Positions 25,017 to 33,265 of a stretch of 64,000 bases of DNA are shown here, piece by piece (the stretch's first letter is position 1; every line of letters starts with the position of its first letter). The notes under the pieces were generated by a model. It was not told where the DNA came from, did not search any database, and saw only the letters and a list, made by a program, of their open reading frames with translations. This DNA is from Sulfuricurvum sp. PC08-66. GTDB lineage: Bacteria > Campylobacterota > Campylobacteria > Campylobacterales > Sulfurimonadaceae. The stretch lies in NCBI GenBank assembly GCA_000830255.1, contig JQIT01000006.1, positions 124,001 through 188,000 of the forward strand. The letters run 5' to 3'. Made by a program: the position numbers and the translations under genes.

Positions 25017-26612
25017 ATGAGCAGCGAAATCCTCGACACCTTCAACGACCAGCTCATCAGCGACAGCGCACGTATGGAGTCGCTCATCATCGGACTGGAG
25101 AAGAGTGAGAGCTTTTTCGCCTCGGTCAATGCGCTTTTTCGCATCTTTCACAACTTCAAAGCCTCTGCGGGGTATCTCAAACTAAACGATATTTTTGAGA
25201 TTTCCGCCAAAGCCGAAACCATCCTCAACACCGTGCGCCAAGAGGGTCGTATCATCGACAAATCACTTATCGATTGGCTCTTTGATATTAGCGACCTCTT
25301 TGCCACATGGGCTGACCAAACTGAACTCAATCAGCCACTCTCCCCACTCAAACCTGCGCTACTGCGCCAAATCCGCACACACGACAGCGGTGAGACCGTC
25401 GCCCAAGTGCTCAAACGACTCAATGTTCTGCTCATCGATAAAAGCGACGACGGTGTCAAACTCGCCAAATCGTTCGGGACAATTTTCAACCGTGTTATGA
25501 CCAGCGACACCACCAAAAATTTCGAAGCCTATTTGGCAAAAGAGCCCCACCTGCTCTTCATCGACCAGAGCTATTTGGAGGAGTTGGGCGCGCTTCAAAA
25601 GATTCTAGAGTCGCGCAAAATTTTTATGCCCATCGTGGCGCTGTGCCAAGGCAAACCCGTCCACAAAAGAGTCCTCGAACTCTCCAAACGTGGCGTACAG
25701 TATCAGCTAGAGCGTCCGCTCACCTCTGCGAATTTGAAAAAAATTCTCTACAGCATGGTCAAGACGCACTTCTCCAAGCAAAAAGCTATCATCACCAACA
25801 AAAAAATCCAACACTTTATCGACCAACTCCAACCCCTCAATGCCACCGTCATTCAGATTCAAAATATCTGTGACGACCCCAACACCTCGATACGTGAATT
25901 AGCGCGTGTGGTACAAAACGACCCAGTCACCTCGGGGATTTTGCTCAATGCGACGCAATCACCGATGTTTGCCCTCAAAAAAATCAACAGTGTCGATCAA
26001 GCGGTGGCGATTTTTGGCAAGCGCATGGTCAAAGCCCTCACCCTTGGCGGTCTCAAAAAGGACATAGGCAAAACAGACCTCTCGATGTACGGCATGACGG
26101 AGAGCCAATTTTCGGATGTGGCGAACATGCGTATGACGCTCATGAACAACTGGTTTGTCAAAGGGCACGCGGATTGGCTCTCGACGCTAAGCATCACCTC
26201 GCTTTTGGGCAACATCGGGCAGATGCTTTTAGCCAAAGAGCTTTTGGCGCAGGGCAAAGCGGCACCGTTCAAAGCGATGTTAGCGACCCATACCATCGCC
26301 GAGTGTGAAGAGGAGTTTTTGCGCACGACTACCACATCGGTGTCGGCAGATATTGCCTACTATTGGAAGCTCAATTCGGTCATCATCGATAGCTTGGCAT
26401 TTGCCGATTCACCTCGTGAAGCGGTCAACGATATCAAGCCCTTCGCGGTGGCTAACTACGTCGTCTTCAAACTCGTCCCACAACACCGCGCACAAATAGG
26501 CGAAATCACGCCTGACATTATCGAACTCCTCGAAGAGGTGGGATTGCCCCTAGGCAAGCTCAAAACCGCCATCGAAAAGACCAAAGACAATATGATGGAG
26601 GAAGAGGAGTGA
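25017..26612 (+). CDS. Hpt/receiver-like/HDOD signalling protein
   Basis: The 531-residue protein appears to join an Hpt-like domain (about 1-100, with the candidate phospho-histidine 45 in FHNFKASAGYL), a receiver-like domain (about 135-260) and an HDOD domain (about 270-470). The receiver is degenerate: the usual acidic pair reads DKSDD and the lysine before proline is replaced (ERPL), although the phospho-acceptor position may be the D of FIDQS. HDOD proteins act in signalling and often accompany c-di-GMP systems. The following 150-residue gene overlaps by four bases (GTGA). Confidence 0.75.
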   Translation: MSSEILDTFNDQLISDSARMESLIIGLEKSESFFASVNALFRIFHNFKASAGYLKLNDIFEISAKAETILNTVRQEGRIIDKSLIDWLFDISDLFATWADQTELNQPLSPLKPALLRQIRTHDSGETVAQVLKRLNVLLIDKSDDGVKLAKSFGTIFNRVMTSDTTKNFEAYLAKEPHLLFIDQSYLEELGALQKILESRKIFMPIVALCQGKPVHKRVLELSKRGVQYQLERPLTSANLKKILYSMVKTHFSKQKAIITNKKIQHFIDQLQPLNATVIQIQNICDDPNTSIRELARVVQNDPVTSGILLNATQSPMFALKKINSVDQAVAIFGKRMVKALTLGGLKKDIGKTDLSMYGMTESQFSDVANMRMTLMNNWFVKGHADWLSTLSITSLLGNIGQMLLAKELLAQGKAAPFKAMLATHTIAECEEEFLRTTTTSVSADIAYYWKLNSVIIDSLAFADSPREAVNDIKPFAVANYVVFKLVPQHRAQIGEITPDIIELLEEVGLPLGKLKTAIEKTKDNMMEEEE

Positions 26613-27061
26613 ACAGCCTAGGTTTTGCCCCTGAAAAAATACTCAAAACCTACAAATGGTATACTCAAGCAGAAATAGAGATGTTTTTGGAAGGGGTCTC
26701 GCACATCATTATGGTCGAGCCTGATTTACGCGACAACAAAAGCAAGCGTCTGCACTTCACCCTCTTCCTCAACACGCGCGAAGCACTTCCGCCTGTAGTC
26801 ATCGAGCCTGTGACAGAGAAATTTTTCGATGAATTGGGACTCTATGATGTGATCGAGATGTCGCACTTCATGGCAGAGGTCGCCTTCGCGCAAACGTCGC
26901 AAGAGACACCTATGCCACACCTACTCGATGAGGCCGCAACTGCTTCGTACGATGGGGCGCAGAGCGTGCCCTGTTTTGTACTCGATTTTTATGCCTTAGC
27001 GCGTGAGGGGTATGAGGAGATAGCAGAGGGATTGAGCGGATGGAGCTATGTGCGCAATTAG
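26609..27061 (+). CDS. Hypothetical protein coupled to the HDOD gene
   Basis: This 150-residue soluble protein starts with GTG inside the stop of the HDOD gene (GTGA). It is acidic and mixed alpha/beta, with no signal peptide or recognised motif. The tight coupling suggests a partner of the Hpt/HDOD protein. Its stop overlaps that of the convergent 57-residue gene by a few bases. Function is unknown. Confidence 0.7.
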   Translation: MNSLGFAPEKILKTYKWYTQAEIEMFLEGVSHIIMVEPDLRDNKSKRLHFTLFLNTREALPPVVIEPVTEKFFDELGLYDVIEMSHFMAEVAFAQTSQETPMPHLLDEAATASYDGAQSVPCFVLDFYALAREGYEEIAEGLSGWSYVRN

Positions 27062-27231
27062 CGGCGTAGTGTTTTGAGCAGTTTCAAAATTGCCGCTGGA
27101 TAGTGGCGAGCCAAACGCGTGAACATCACAAGCGTACGTCGATAGTGTGGCGTATAGCGGTACTCCTCAATCGAAGCAAAAAGCTCCTCCAACCCTAGTC
27201 GTTCCTGCTTTGTGATATGCCCCATCATCAT
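27058..27231 (-). CDS. 57-residue basic small protein
   Basis: An ATG at 27231 overlaps the stop of the HTH gene (ATGATGATG; TGA 27230-27228). The frame gives 57 residues with an amphipathic helical, basic C-terminus (RRTLVMFTRLARHYP then LLKTLRR). The overlap supports translation coupled to the HTH gene. I do not recognise it; it could be a partner or antagonist of the HTH protein. Confidence 0.55.
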   Translation of the reverse strand: MMMGHITKQERLGLEELFASIEEYRYTPHYRRTLVMFTRLARHYPAAILKLLKTLRR

Positions 27232-27470
27232 TTTCCCGCCTTTTTCGTAATTTTTTTCACCACACGTACCAAATCGTCCTCCTCCAATGCCCCTAGCATG
27301 GCAAAGATGGCAGTCACAACTTGGGGCTTGCTATTTCCGATTCGCCAATCTTGATAGGTTCGCATCGATACTCCAAGGCGCGTCGCCATCTCTTTGTGTG
27401 AAATCTTCTTGCCGTTTTGTTGCGACTCAACCGCATTGTGCAAAATGTTGAAGATATCGCTGATTTCCAT
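27228..27470 (-). CDS. XRE-type helix-turn-helix protein
   Basis: This 80-residue protein is almost entirely one HTH domain: ISHKEMATRLGVSMRTYQDWRIG (about 23-45) matches the phage-repressor-like XRE fold, and the tail is basic. It probably binds the A+T-rich repeat region just upstream and regulates its own operon. The 57-residue gene follows by overlap. The TYQDWRIGNSKP segment also occurs in MarR- or antitoxin-like small regulators, so an antitoxin role is possible but unproven. Confidence 0.8.
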   Translation of the reverse strand: MEISDIFNILHNAVESQQNGKKISHKEMATRLGVSMRTYQDWRIGNSKPQVVTAIFAMLGALEEDDLVRVVKKITKKAGK

Positions 27471-27506
27471 GGCGGAGATTATGACTTTTTTTCGCTTAAA
27501 TTATAC

Positions 27507-27622
27507 ATAAAACCGTATAAATAATACAAAAATAAGGTTACTTCATACGCTTTAACGTATAAATAGCTTATATTATTCCTATTAGCATATATTATCTGTG
27601 TATAGTATACGATATATCGTAT
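27507..27622. promoter_or_regulatory. A+T-rich promoter region with direct repeat and palindrome
   Basis: Between the HTH gene and the next terminator lies A+T-rich DNA with CGTATAAATA at 27514-27523 and again at 27556-27565, exactly 42 bp apart, and a perfect 16-bp palindrome ATACGATATATCGTAT at 27607-27622. Such symmetric sites suit the dimeric HTH protein. No other gene is seen in 27471-27689. Confidence 0.5.
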
Positions 27623-27633
27623 GCTTTTGGGAC

Positions 27634-27655
27634 AAAAAAAGCCCCATATCGGGGC
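27634..27655 (-). terminator. Rho-independent terminator
   Basis: GCCCCATATCGGGGC (27641-27655) forms a five-pair G+C stem, followed on the minus strand by seven T. It ends the small-protein operon starting upstream at 31502. Confidence 0.8.
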
Positions 27656-27689
27656 GAAAGAAAAAAAGAGAGTAAAGAGAAGAGGGGGG

Positions 27690-28007
27690 TTATTTGGTCA
27701 AAAAGGCGAGAAGGTCAGTGTACTCTTGCTCGATGATGTACATATTTTCCAGAAGTTTGGTCTCGTTGATGTGGCTGTTTTCGGTCAAGAAGCTTTTGCG
27801 CCACTCCAAATCTTTGTGTAGCTCTTCGAGTCCCGTAGTGACATACTCTATCATCTTGTCGATGTCAGCACCGTGCACGGCACCTTCGGTTTGAGCTTTG
27901 TAAAAGAGCAATGCATAGTCGCTCACCTCATTGGAGTAGCGAAAATCTGCCGCGATATTGGCGATGATGGTTTGGAGGCGTTCGGTTTTGAAAAGTCGTT
28001 TTGCCAT
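27690..28007 (-). CDS. Small hypothetical helical protein
   Basis: The 105-residue protein is predicted helical and acidic, with no signal peptide or known motif (KRLFKTERLQTIIANIAADF at the start). Its start overlaps the stop of the next upstream gene by one base. It closes the operon that begins with the ABC-F gene and ends at the terminator near 27641. Function is unknown. Confidence 0.7.
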   Translation of the reverse strand: MAKRLFKTERLQTIIANIAADFRYSNEVSDYALLFYKAQTEGAVHGADIDKMIEYVTTGLEELHKDLEWRKSFLTENSHINETKLLENMYIIEQEYTDLLAFLTK

Positions 28008-28261
28008 TATGCTATCTCGATACCTTTGTCCATGGCTATTTGCCCCAATAGCCCTGAAAAACGTTTGGTCGATGCCTCGATAACCTCTGGAGATTCATGC
28101 TCCAATACCATCTGTGCCACTTCAGGCAAAATCTCTACGATGACCGCTTCCATTTGTGCATAGGTGGTTTTGCCCTCGGCAATGTTTTTGCGCATGTTGT
28201 GTAGGATGACGCTCATCCCGATAAAAATATCGCGTGCGTCGATTTCGATTTGGTGTGCCAT
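28007..28261 (-). CDS. Small hypothetical helical protein
   Basis: I use the ATG at 28261, after AAGGA, giving 84 residues; longer frames run into the SUI1-like gene. The sequence is helical (ARDIFIGMSVILHNMRKNIAEG) with no motif. It sits between the SUI1-like gene and the 105-residue gene, one base overlapping with the latter. Function is unknown. Confidence 0.65.
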   Translation of the reverse strand: MAHQIEIDARDIFIGMSVILHNMRKNIAEGKTTYAQMEAVIVEILPEVAQMVLEHESPEVIEASTKRFSGLLGQIAMDKGIEIA

Positions 28262-28272
28262 GTTGTTTCCTT

Positions 28273-28602
28273 TTAGTGTTTGAATCGCCAGCCTTGCGCT
28301 TGCAAAAAGGCTTTGGCTTTGGTGGCGTGCTCGCCTTGGAGTAGCAGGGTATCGCCCTCGATAGTACCGCCGCATGCTAGGGTGTTTTTCAACGCTTTGA
28401 GTGTGCTTGCCAACACCCCTGCCTCTACAGCAAAGGTACCGATGATAGTGACCACCTTGCCGTTGCGCTTTTGGCGTTGCAGGGTCAGCGCATGTGCATT
28501 GGGAGCTAAGTGTGTCGCGGCTGTGGCTTTTGGCTCCTCTTCGAGGCTCCACCCCTCACCCCATTGTGCCCCTATCTCAAAGAGATTGGTTTTGCCGCCC
28601 AT
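28273..28602 (-). CDS. SUI1/YciH-family translation factor-like protein
   Basis: This 109-residue protein carries the SUI1/YciH fold: RNGKVVTIIGTF, then LASTLKALKNTLACGGTIEG and a C-terminal GWRF, with GGTIEG as the family hallmark. Bacterial YciH homologues affect initiation fidelity. I choose ATG 28602, which overlaps the stop of the lipoprotein gene by one base (TGATG). The N-terminus MGGKTNLFEIG fits; an upstream start would add MENRL only. Confidence 0.85.
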   Translation of the reverse strand: MGGKTNLFEIGAQWGEGWSLEEEPKATAATHLAPNAHALTLQRQKRNGKVVTIIGTFAVEAGVLASTLKALKNTLACGGTIEGDTLLLQGEHATKAKAFLQAQGWRFKH

Positions 28603-29084
28603 CAGTCGATTTTCCACGCAGTGTCGATATCCTCTATGGCGTTGACCACAACAATAGGGAGTTTGGAGCTTTGCAAGCGTGCCATTTCACTAGGATCTAA
28701 CGCATCGCTCATCACCAAAATCGTACGAATCTCCCCCTCGATATTCGCAGGGTCAAGTGTGCAAGGGTGGCAAGCCTCATACGCCTCTAGATGCTCCTCG
28801 AGGAGCTGTTTGAAGGCGATTTTTTGCGCATACGTTTGAGCATAGTCGCCTGAGAGCTGTAGTCTAATTGGCTCGGCGGCTAGACCATCGATGAGCAGGA
28901 CATCGTTGAGACTCATATCGTGCACAAGTCGCTCTAGATGGGTGCGCAGGGTCTCTTTGTGTTGCGCTTGCGGTGAGGCTGAGACCATCACATAGAAGTG
29001 GTGCGCTTTTTCGACTTTTTGGGTGATACTCTCGCACCCACTCCAAAAGAGCATCAACACCACCAACCCTAAACTAAAGCGCAT
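28602..29084 (-). CDS. Small lipoprotein of unknown function
   Basis: From ATG 29084, six nt after AGGAGG, the protein has 160 residues. It begins with a lipoprotein signal with lipobox WSGC (Cys17) and continues into a mixed alpha/beta domain (KIAFKQLLEEHLEAYEACHPC, then ILVMSDALDPSEM). The segment resembles von Willebrand A-like alternation, but no metal-site motif is certain. It starts 11 nt inside the end of the upstream gene, which is tight operon packing. Confidence 0.65.
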   Translation of the reverse strand: MRFSLGLVVLMLFWSGCESITQKVEKAHHFYVMVSASPQAQHKETLRTHLERLVHDMSLNDVLLIDGLAAEPIRLQLSGDYAQTYAQKIAFKQLLEEHLEAYEACHPCTLDPANIEGEIRTILVMSDALDPSEMARLQSSKLPIVVVNAIEDIDTAWKID

Positions 29085-29907
29085 CGACCACCTCCTGAGC
29101 CAAGATAAGCGTGCTCTCGTGCAACGGCTTGTCGTGCAAAATCGCATCGACAATCATCTCGTGCGAACAACTGCTCGCGCGGTAGAGTACGACGTAAATT
29201 TTGTCCCCTACTTCCAGATAATGGTGCTCTCCAAACTCGGTATAGCGCGTCGCACCGATACTGATCAAAAGACGTTTGGGCAAGCCGCACGTTTTGAGAT
29301 ACTCTCCGATAGCTTCCAAAGGACCGTTATCGGTTTGGGTTTGGAATTTGCCCACCATCCAATCGAGGAGCTTTTGGTAAAAATAGCTGTACCCTAAAAG
29401 CGCGCTGTCCTCACCGTAAGCGATGAGCTTGCCCTCACGACGCACGAAACTCGCAATGCGATAGCCATCCATTACGCCACCCGCCGCAAATCTATCGATA
29501 GCCAAAAAGTGCTCACCTACGCCCTTGGTAGCGGCTCCCCAATTTTTTTTGTGTGAAATTTTGGGCGCACCTGCACGGCGAATCGAGGCATCGTTATAGG
29601 GACCAAAAGCGATAGGCTCGATATCGATAAGCTTTCCGTTTTCGTAATAGACATCGCACACGATGGCGACTTCTGGTTCCATTTGGAGTGATTCACCCTT
29701 GGGGGCTACGAGAAGATGAGAGTGCAGAGGAAAGGTACCCAAAAAGGAGGAGTGATGGGGCAGATAGAAGGGAAAGAGTCCTTTGGGAGCGTGGGCTTCA
29801 TCGACAGCGACATCGACAAAATCGACACTCTCTCCCGCTTGGGCGAGGTGTTCAGCAAAATTGCCTGCTACCCCGAAGCCCGCGACGGTGTGCCACTCAA
29901 AGGTCAC
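29074..29907 (-). CDS. DUF5718-like protein
   Basis: The 277-residue protein has no signal peptide or membrane helix. It is rich in beta strands (LFPFYLPHHSSFLGTFPLHSHLL near 45-68, GATRYTEFGEHHYLEVGDKIYVVLYR near 215-240). I relate it to the DUF5718 family with modest confidence. It could share a fold with fumarylacetoacetate-hydrolase-type proteins, but I see no metal-site motif. The GTG start overlaps the ABC-F stop by four bases. Confidence 0.55.
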   Translation of the reverse strand: MTFEWHTVAGFGVAGNFAEHLAQAGESVDFVDVAVDEAHAPKGLFPFYLPHHSSFLGTFPLHSHLLVAPKGESLQMEPEVAIVCDVYYENGKLIDIEPIAFGPYNDASIRRAGAPKISHKKNWGAATKGVGEHFLAIDRFAAGGVMDGYRIASFVRREGKLIAYGEDSALLGYSYFYQKLLDWMVGKFQTQTDNGPLEAIGEYLKTCGLPKRLLISIGATRYTEFGEHHYLEVGDKIYVVLYRASSCSHEMIVDAILHDKPLHESTLILAQEVVDAL

Positions 29908-31502
29908 TTGGACCCTTTTTGATCGACATACTCTTCGTAAGTGCCATGGAAATCGGTGTAGGTGCCATCGTAATGAAGCTCGACCACGCGTGTAGCAAAA
30001 GCATCGAGTAGCTCACGGTCGTGAGAGACACAAATGACATTGCCATCGAACTCTCGTAGCGCCTCACCCAATGCGATAATCGCCTCTAGGTCGAGGTGGT
30101 TGCTGGGCTCATCGAGCACCAAAAAGTTGCCACTTTCAAGCATCATTTTGGAGAGCATCATGCGGTGTTTTTCACCCCCTGAGATGCTTGAGACCGACTT
30201 TTCTTGCTGTTCACCGTTGAAGAGCATACGTCCTAGACAGTTGCGAATCTCTGCCATTTCGCGTTTGGGGTCGAAGCCTCGTAGCCAATCATAAAGCGTG
30301 CCTGTACCTGTGATACGGTCAGTGGTGTCTTGCGGGAAGTAGCTAGGCTCGATAGTAGCGCCCCATTTGACACTTCCCTTGGTGGGTTTGACCTCTTCCA
30401 TGATAATTTTGCACAGCGTCGATTTACCCGCACCGTTGTGTCCGATAAGGGCGATTTTCTCCCCTGGCTCGATACGCATAGAGATATTGTGGAGCACTTT
30501 GTTCTCACCGTATTGGTGTGAAATTCCATGGATTTCAAGCGCTTCGCCACCCATTTGACGTTTGGCTTTGAAGACGATGCTGGGATCTCGTCGTGAGCTT
30601 GGCTTGATATCTTCGATGTTGAGTTTTTCGAGTTGCTTGGCACGGCTGGTGGCTTGTTTTGCCTTACTTGCATTGGCGGAGAATCGGCGTACGAAAGCTT
30701 CGAGTTGCTCTTTTTCTTTGAGCTGTTTGGCGCGGTCGGCTTCGAGTTGTTTGACCAGTACCGTCGATGCCAAATACCAATCATCGTAATTGCCCGTAAA
30801 TTCGCGAATTTTTTGGAAATCGACATCGAGGATATTGGTACATACGGCATTGAGGAAGTGTCTATCGTGCGAGATGACGACCATCGTACCCTCGTGGCGT
30901 TGTAGCTCCTGCTCTAGCCATCCAATCGTATCGATATCGAGGTTGTTGGTAGGCTCATCGAGGAAGAGTACGTCAGGTTTGGGGTAGAGCACTTGCGCCA
31001 AAAGGACTTTGAATTTATCCGAAGTATCGAGGCTCGACATCAAATCACCGTGTCGCGTACTAGGGATAGAGAGGTTTTCCAACACTTTGGCGATGTTGAC
31101 ATCGTACTCATAGGTAGGGTCCTCTTCGACACAGATGACCTCTAGTTCTGCCAAACGATTGTTGACTTTGTCGTCGGAAAAATCGCCTGTTTCGTAGAGT
31201 TTTTCTTTCTCTTTGATAGCGTCAAAGAGACGTTTGTTGCCGTACAAAACCGCATCGGTGATGGTGTAGTTTTCAAAGGCGTATTGGTTTTGTCCCAATA
31301 CGCCTACTTTGAGGCCGTTTTCGATAATGATATCGCCCTCGTACTCTTTGATTTCGCCACTCAATATTTTCAAAAAGGTGGTTTTGCCTGCGCCATTGGC
31401 ACCAATAAGTCCATAACGCTTATGTCTGTCGAGTTTGAGATTGATTTTTTCGAATAAAATGCGAGAACCAAAACGCTTGGTTAGGTTGATAGTTTGAACC
31501 AT
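29904..31502 (-). CDS. ABC-F family ATPase
   Basis: ABC-F proteins have two ATPase domains but no membrane part and act at the ribosome. The 532-residue protein shows Walker A GANGAGKT near 35, a signature and Walker B with LFLDEPTNNLD, then Walker A GHNGAGKST near 350 and LVLDEPSNHLDLEA. The inter-domain linker and C-terminus fit a YbiT/Uup-like member; there is no resistance-type feature I can identify. It leads the operon down to the 105-residue gene. Confidence 0.9.
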   Translation of the reverse strand: MVQTINLTKRFGSRILFEKINLKLDRHKRYGLIGANGAGKTTFLKILSGEIKEYEGDIIIENGLKVGVLGQNQYAFENYTITDAVLYGNKRLFDAIKEKEKLYETGDFSDDKVNNRLAELEVICVEEDPTYEYDVNIAKVLENLSIPSTRHGDLMSSLDTSDKFKVLLAQVLYPKPDVLFLDEPTNNLDIDTIGWLEQELQRHEGTMVVISHDRHFLNAVCTNILDVDFQKIREFTGNYDDWYLASTVLVKQLEADRAKQLKEKEQLEAFVRRFSANASKAKQATSRAKQLEKLNIEDIKPSSRRDPSIVFKAKRQMGGEALEIHGISHQYGENKVLHNISMRIEPGEKIALIGHNGAGKSTLCKIIMEEVKPTKGSVKWGATIEPSYFPQDTTDRITGTGTLYDWLRGFDPKREMAEIRNCLGRMLFNGEQQEKSVSSISGGEKHRMMLSKMMLESGNFLVLDEPSNHLDLEAIIALGEALREFDGNVICVSHDRELLDAFATRVVELHYDGTYTDFHGTYEEYVDQKGSK

Positions 31503-31563
31503 GATTGCTTTCTTTGGGGGTGAAGATTTTGGCGCAAATTATACCCAAAAAAGGGCTTTATCT

Positions 31564-31600
31564 TGGTATAATCCTCCCCCTATGTTATTACGAAATAACA
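31564..31600 (+). promoter_or_regulatory. Promoter and inverted repeat before the 31617 gene
   Basis: TGGTATAATCC gives an extended -10 (TATAAT 31567-31572). TGTTATT (31583-31589) and AATAACA (31594-31600) form an inverted repeat between the -10 and the ribosome site, an operator or 5' hairpin. AAATAACAGCA also occurs before the HDOD gene. Confidence 0.5.
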
Positions 31601-31616
31601 GCATCAAAGGACCGCA

Positions 31617-32708
31617 GTGAACGAGAAGCTTGCACTCTATTTAGAAAAAATTTTCAGCTCTGATGATGAATTCGAACGCATCATTTTCGAAATAGAGACC
31701 AACGAAGATCGTCGCGCTGTCATGGTCGATTTGGCAAGCTACGTCGTCAACCAAAGCGACCTCAAAACCAAGCTCAACTTCAAACTCATCAAAAGTTACA
31801 ACGCGTTGGATGTGAGCGATATGGCGTTTGCCATTGTGCGTGTCCTCTTTGACGAGGTGGTCGATTGGGCGCAAGAGCACTTCCCCAAAGAGAAGGGTAT
31901 CGCCGCCGCAATCCAAGAGGATCGCCTCAAAATGTATATGCTTCACACCTTGGGGATGCGCTATTTCGATGAGTTTCAAGGGCTCTTCTTCGATGCTATT
32001 GCAGAGAGCTTTTTTGACCTCATTCACGAGGCAGAGTCGTTTCGTCATGTCTCCAAAATCGCCCAAGATGCCATCACAGGCAATGCCAAAAACCGCTCCC
32101 TCTTTTTACTGGACAACGGCTCCCAAATCGTGCGACGCGCCGACCAAGTGTGGATACGTGTCGACCAAGCGCACAAAATCAAAAAACGCCAACTCTACAC
32201 ACTCGCCAATGACCTCAAAAAATACAAAGCCGATTTGGAAGATATGCAAGTGCGTCTCAAAGCCTTTGAGATAGCCCAAACCCTCACTCCTGAGATGCTC
32301 ACACACTACTCTGCTGAGCGTGTTCGAGAGATTTTTACCGAAGAGAAAGCGGAGTTTGCACTCGATAGACGTGTCCTTGGGTACATTCCGTCGGGAGATT
32401 TGGCGTACCAGATGGAGACACTGTGTGAACGTGCCGCCATCAATGCCAAGACCCCCGTGGCACGCGAAGAGTTCAAACAAATTCAGACTTTCTTCACCAA
32501 AGCCAAGATGAACAACACCCCCACAGACCTCAAAATGCGCCGTGATGAGATTGTCCAAAAGCTCCCGCATCGCAAACAGCGCTACAAAGAGATGCTCCAA
32601 CAGTACCAAACGCTCAAAGAGGATCCCATTTTCATCTTCGATGAGCAGTTGGCAAAAATCAAAGAGGTGATGGTTGCCAATCTCGCCCATCGCAAAATTG
32701 AGCGCTGA
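31617..32708 (+). CDS. Hypothetical helical protein
   Basis: The 363-residue soluble protein is mostly alpha-helical, with a coiled-coil-like stretch near 195-235 (KKRQLYTLANDLKKYKADLE). No signal peptide or domain is recognised. It starts with GTG, supported by AAAGGA and the TATAAT promoter, and its stop overlaps the CvpA start by one base (TGATG). The next two genes encode CvpA and a CheX-like protein, so a role in envelope or motility signalling is possible. Confidence 0.7.
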   Translation: MNEKLALYLEKIFSSDDEFERIIFEIETNEDRRAVMVDLASYVVNQSDLKTKLNFKLIKSYNALDVSDMAFAIVRVLFDEVVDWAQEHFPKEKGIAAAIQEDRLKMYMLHTLGMRYFDEFQGLFFDAIAESFFDLIHEAESFRHVSKIAQDAITGNAKNRSLFLLDNGSQIVRRADQVWIRVDQAHKIKKRQLYTLANDLKKYKADLEDMQVRLKAFEIAQTLTPEMLTHYSAERVREIFTEEKAEFALDRRVLGYIPSGDLAYQMETLCERAAINAKTPVAREEFKQIQTFFTKAKMNNTPTDLKMRRDEIVQKLPHRKQRYKEMLQQYQTLKEDPIFIFDEQLAKIKEVMVANLAHRKIER

Positions 32709-33265
32709 TGGTTTTTGATATTCTCATTGTGTTGGCGCTCGCGCTAGCGCTCTACAGTGGCTATCGATGGGGTACCTCCAAAGAGCTTTTGCAACTTTTC
32801 AAAATTTTTGCCATTGTGACTATCAGCGCTATGTATGCGGTAGATGCAGGGCAGATGATGACGCATATTGGATTGCTACGTGCCAACGATTGGGCGGTTT
32901 TGACCTTGAGCGGATTCTTGCTCATTTTTGGCTTACTTTGGACGAGTGTGACGCTTTTCACAGGTACCAAAACTGCGCTTCGATGGTCGCAAAGCACACC
33001 CTATCGCCTTTTTGGTGCCTTTGCCAATGGTGGTTTGGCGCTCTTTTTGCTCACCTTTTTATCCTTCATGAGTACACAACTCTCTTTTGTCTCGCTCTCC
33101 TACAAACCCTACCTTATCAAGCACTCCATGCTCTACCCTACGATGGATCGCACCTGCCGTACGGTCGTGACACGCTCCTTTGTCGATAGCCTCATCCATG
33201 ACCCTACGGGCTCTAGCGTGCGCCAACAATTTATCAAAACCCTCAACAAAGAGGTCTCGCAGTGA
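32708..33265 (+). CDS. CvpA-family membrane protein
   Basis: This 185-residue membrane protein has four helices (about 1-22, 28-50, 65-85 and 95-120), followed by a soluble tail. The start DILIVLALALALYSGYRWG matches CvpA, which in E. coli is needed for colicin V production. The role of the family in envelope function is poorly known. The downstream CheX-like gene starts inside its stop (GTGA), the upstream gene overlaps by one base. Confidence 0.75.
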   Translation: MVFDILIVLALALALYSGYRWGTSKELLQLFKIFAIVTISAMYAVDAGQMMTHIGLLRANDWAVLTLSGFLLIFGLLWTSVTLFTGTKTALRWSQSTPYRLFGAFANGGLALFLLTFLSFMSTQLSFVSLSYKPYLIKHSMLYPTMDRTCRTVVTRSFVDSLIHDPTGSSVRQQFIKTLNKEVSQ

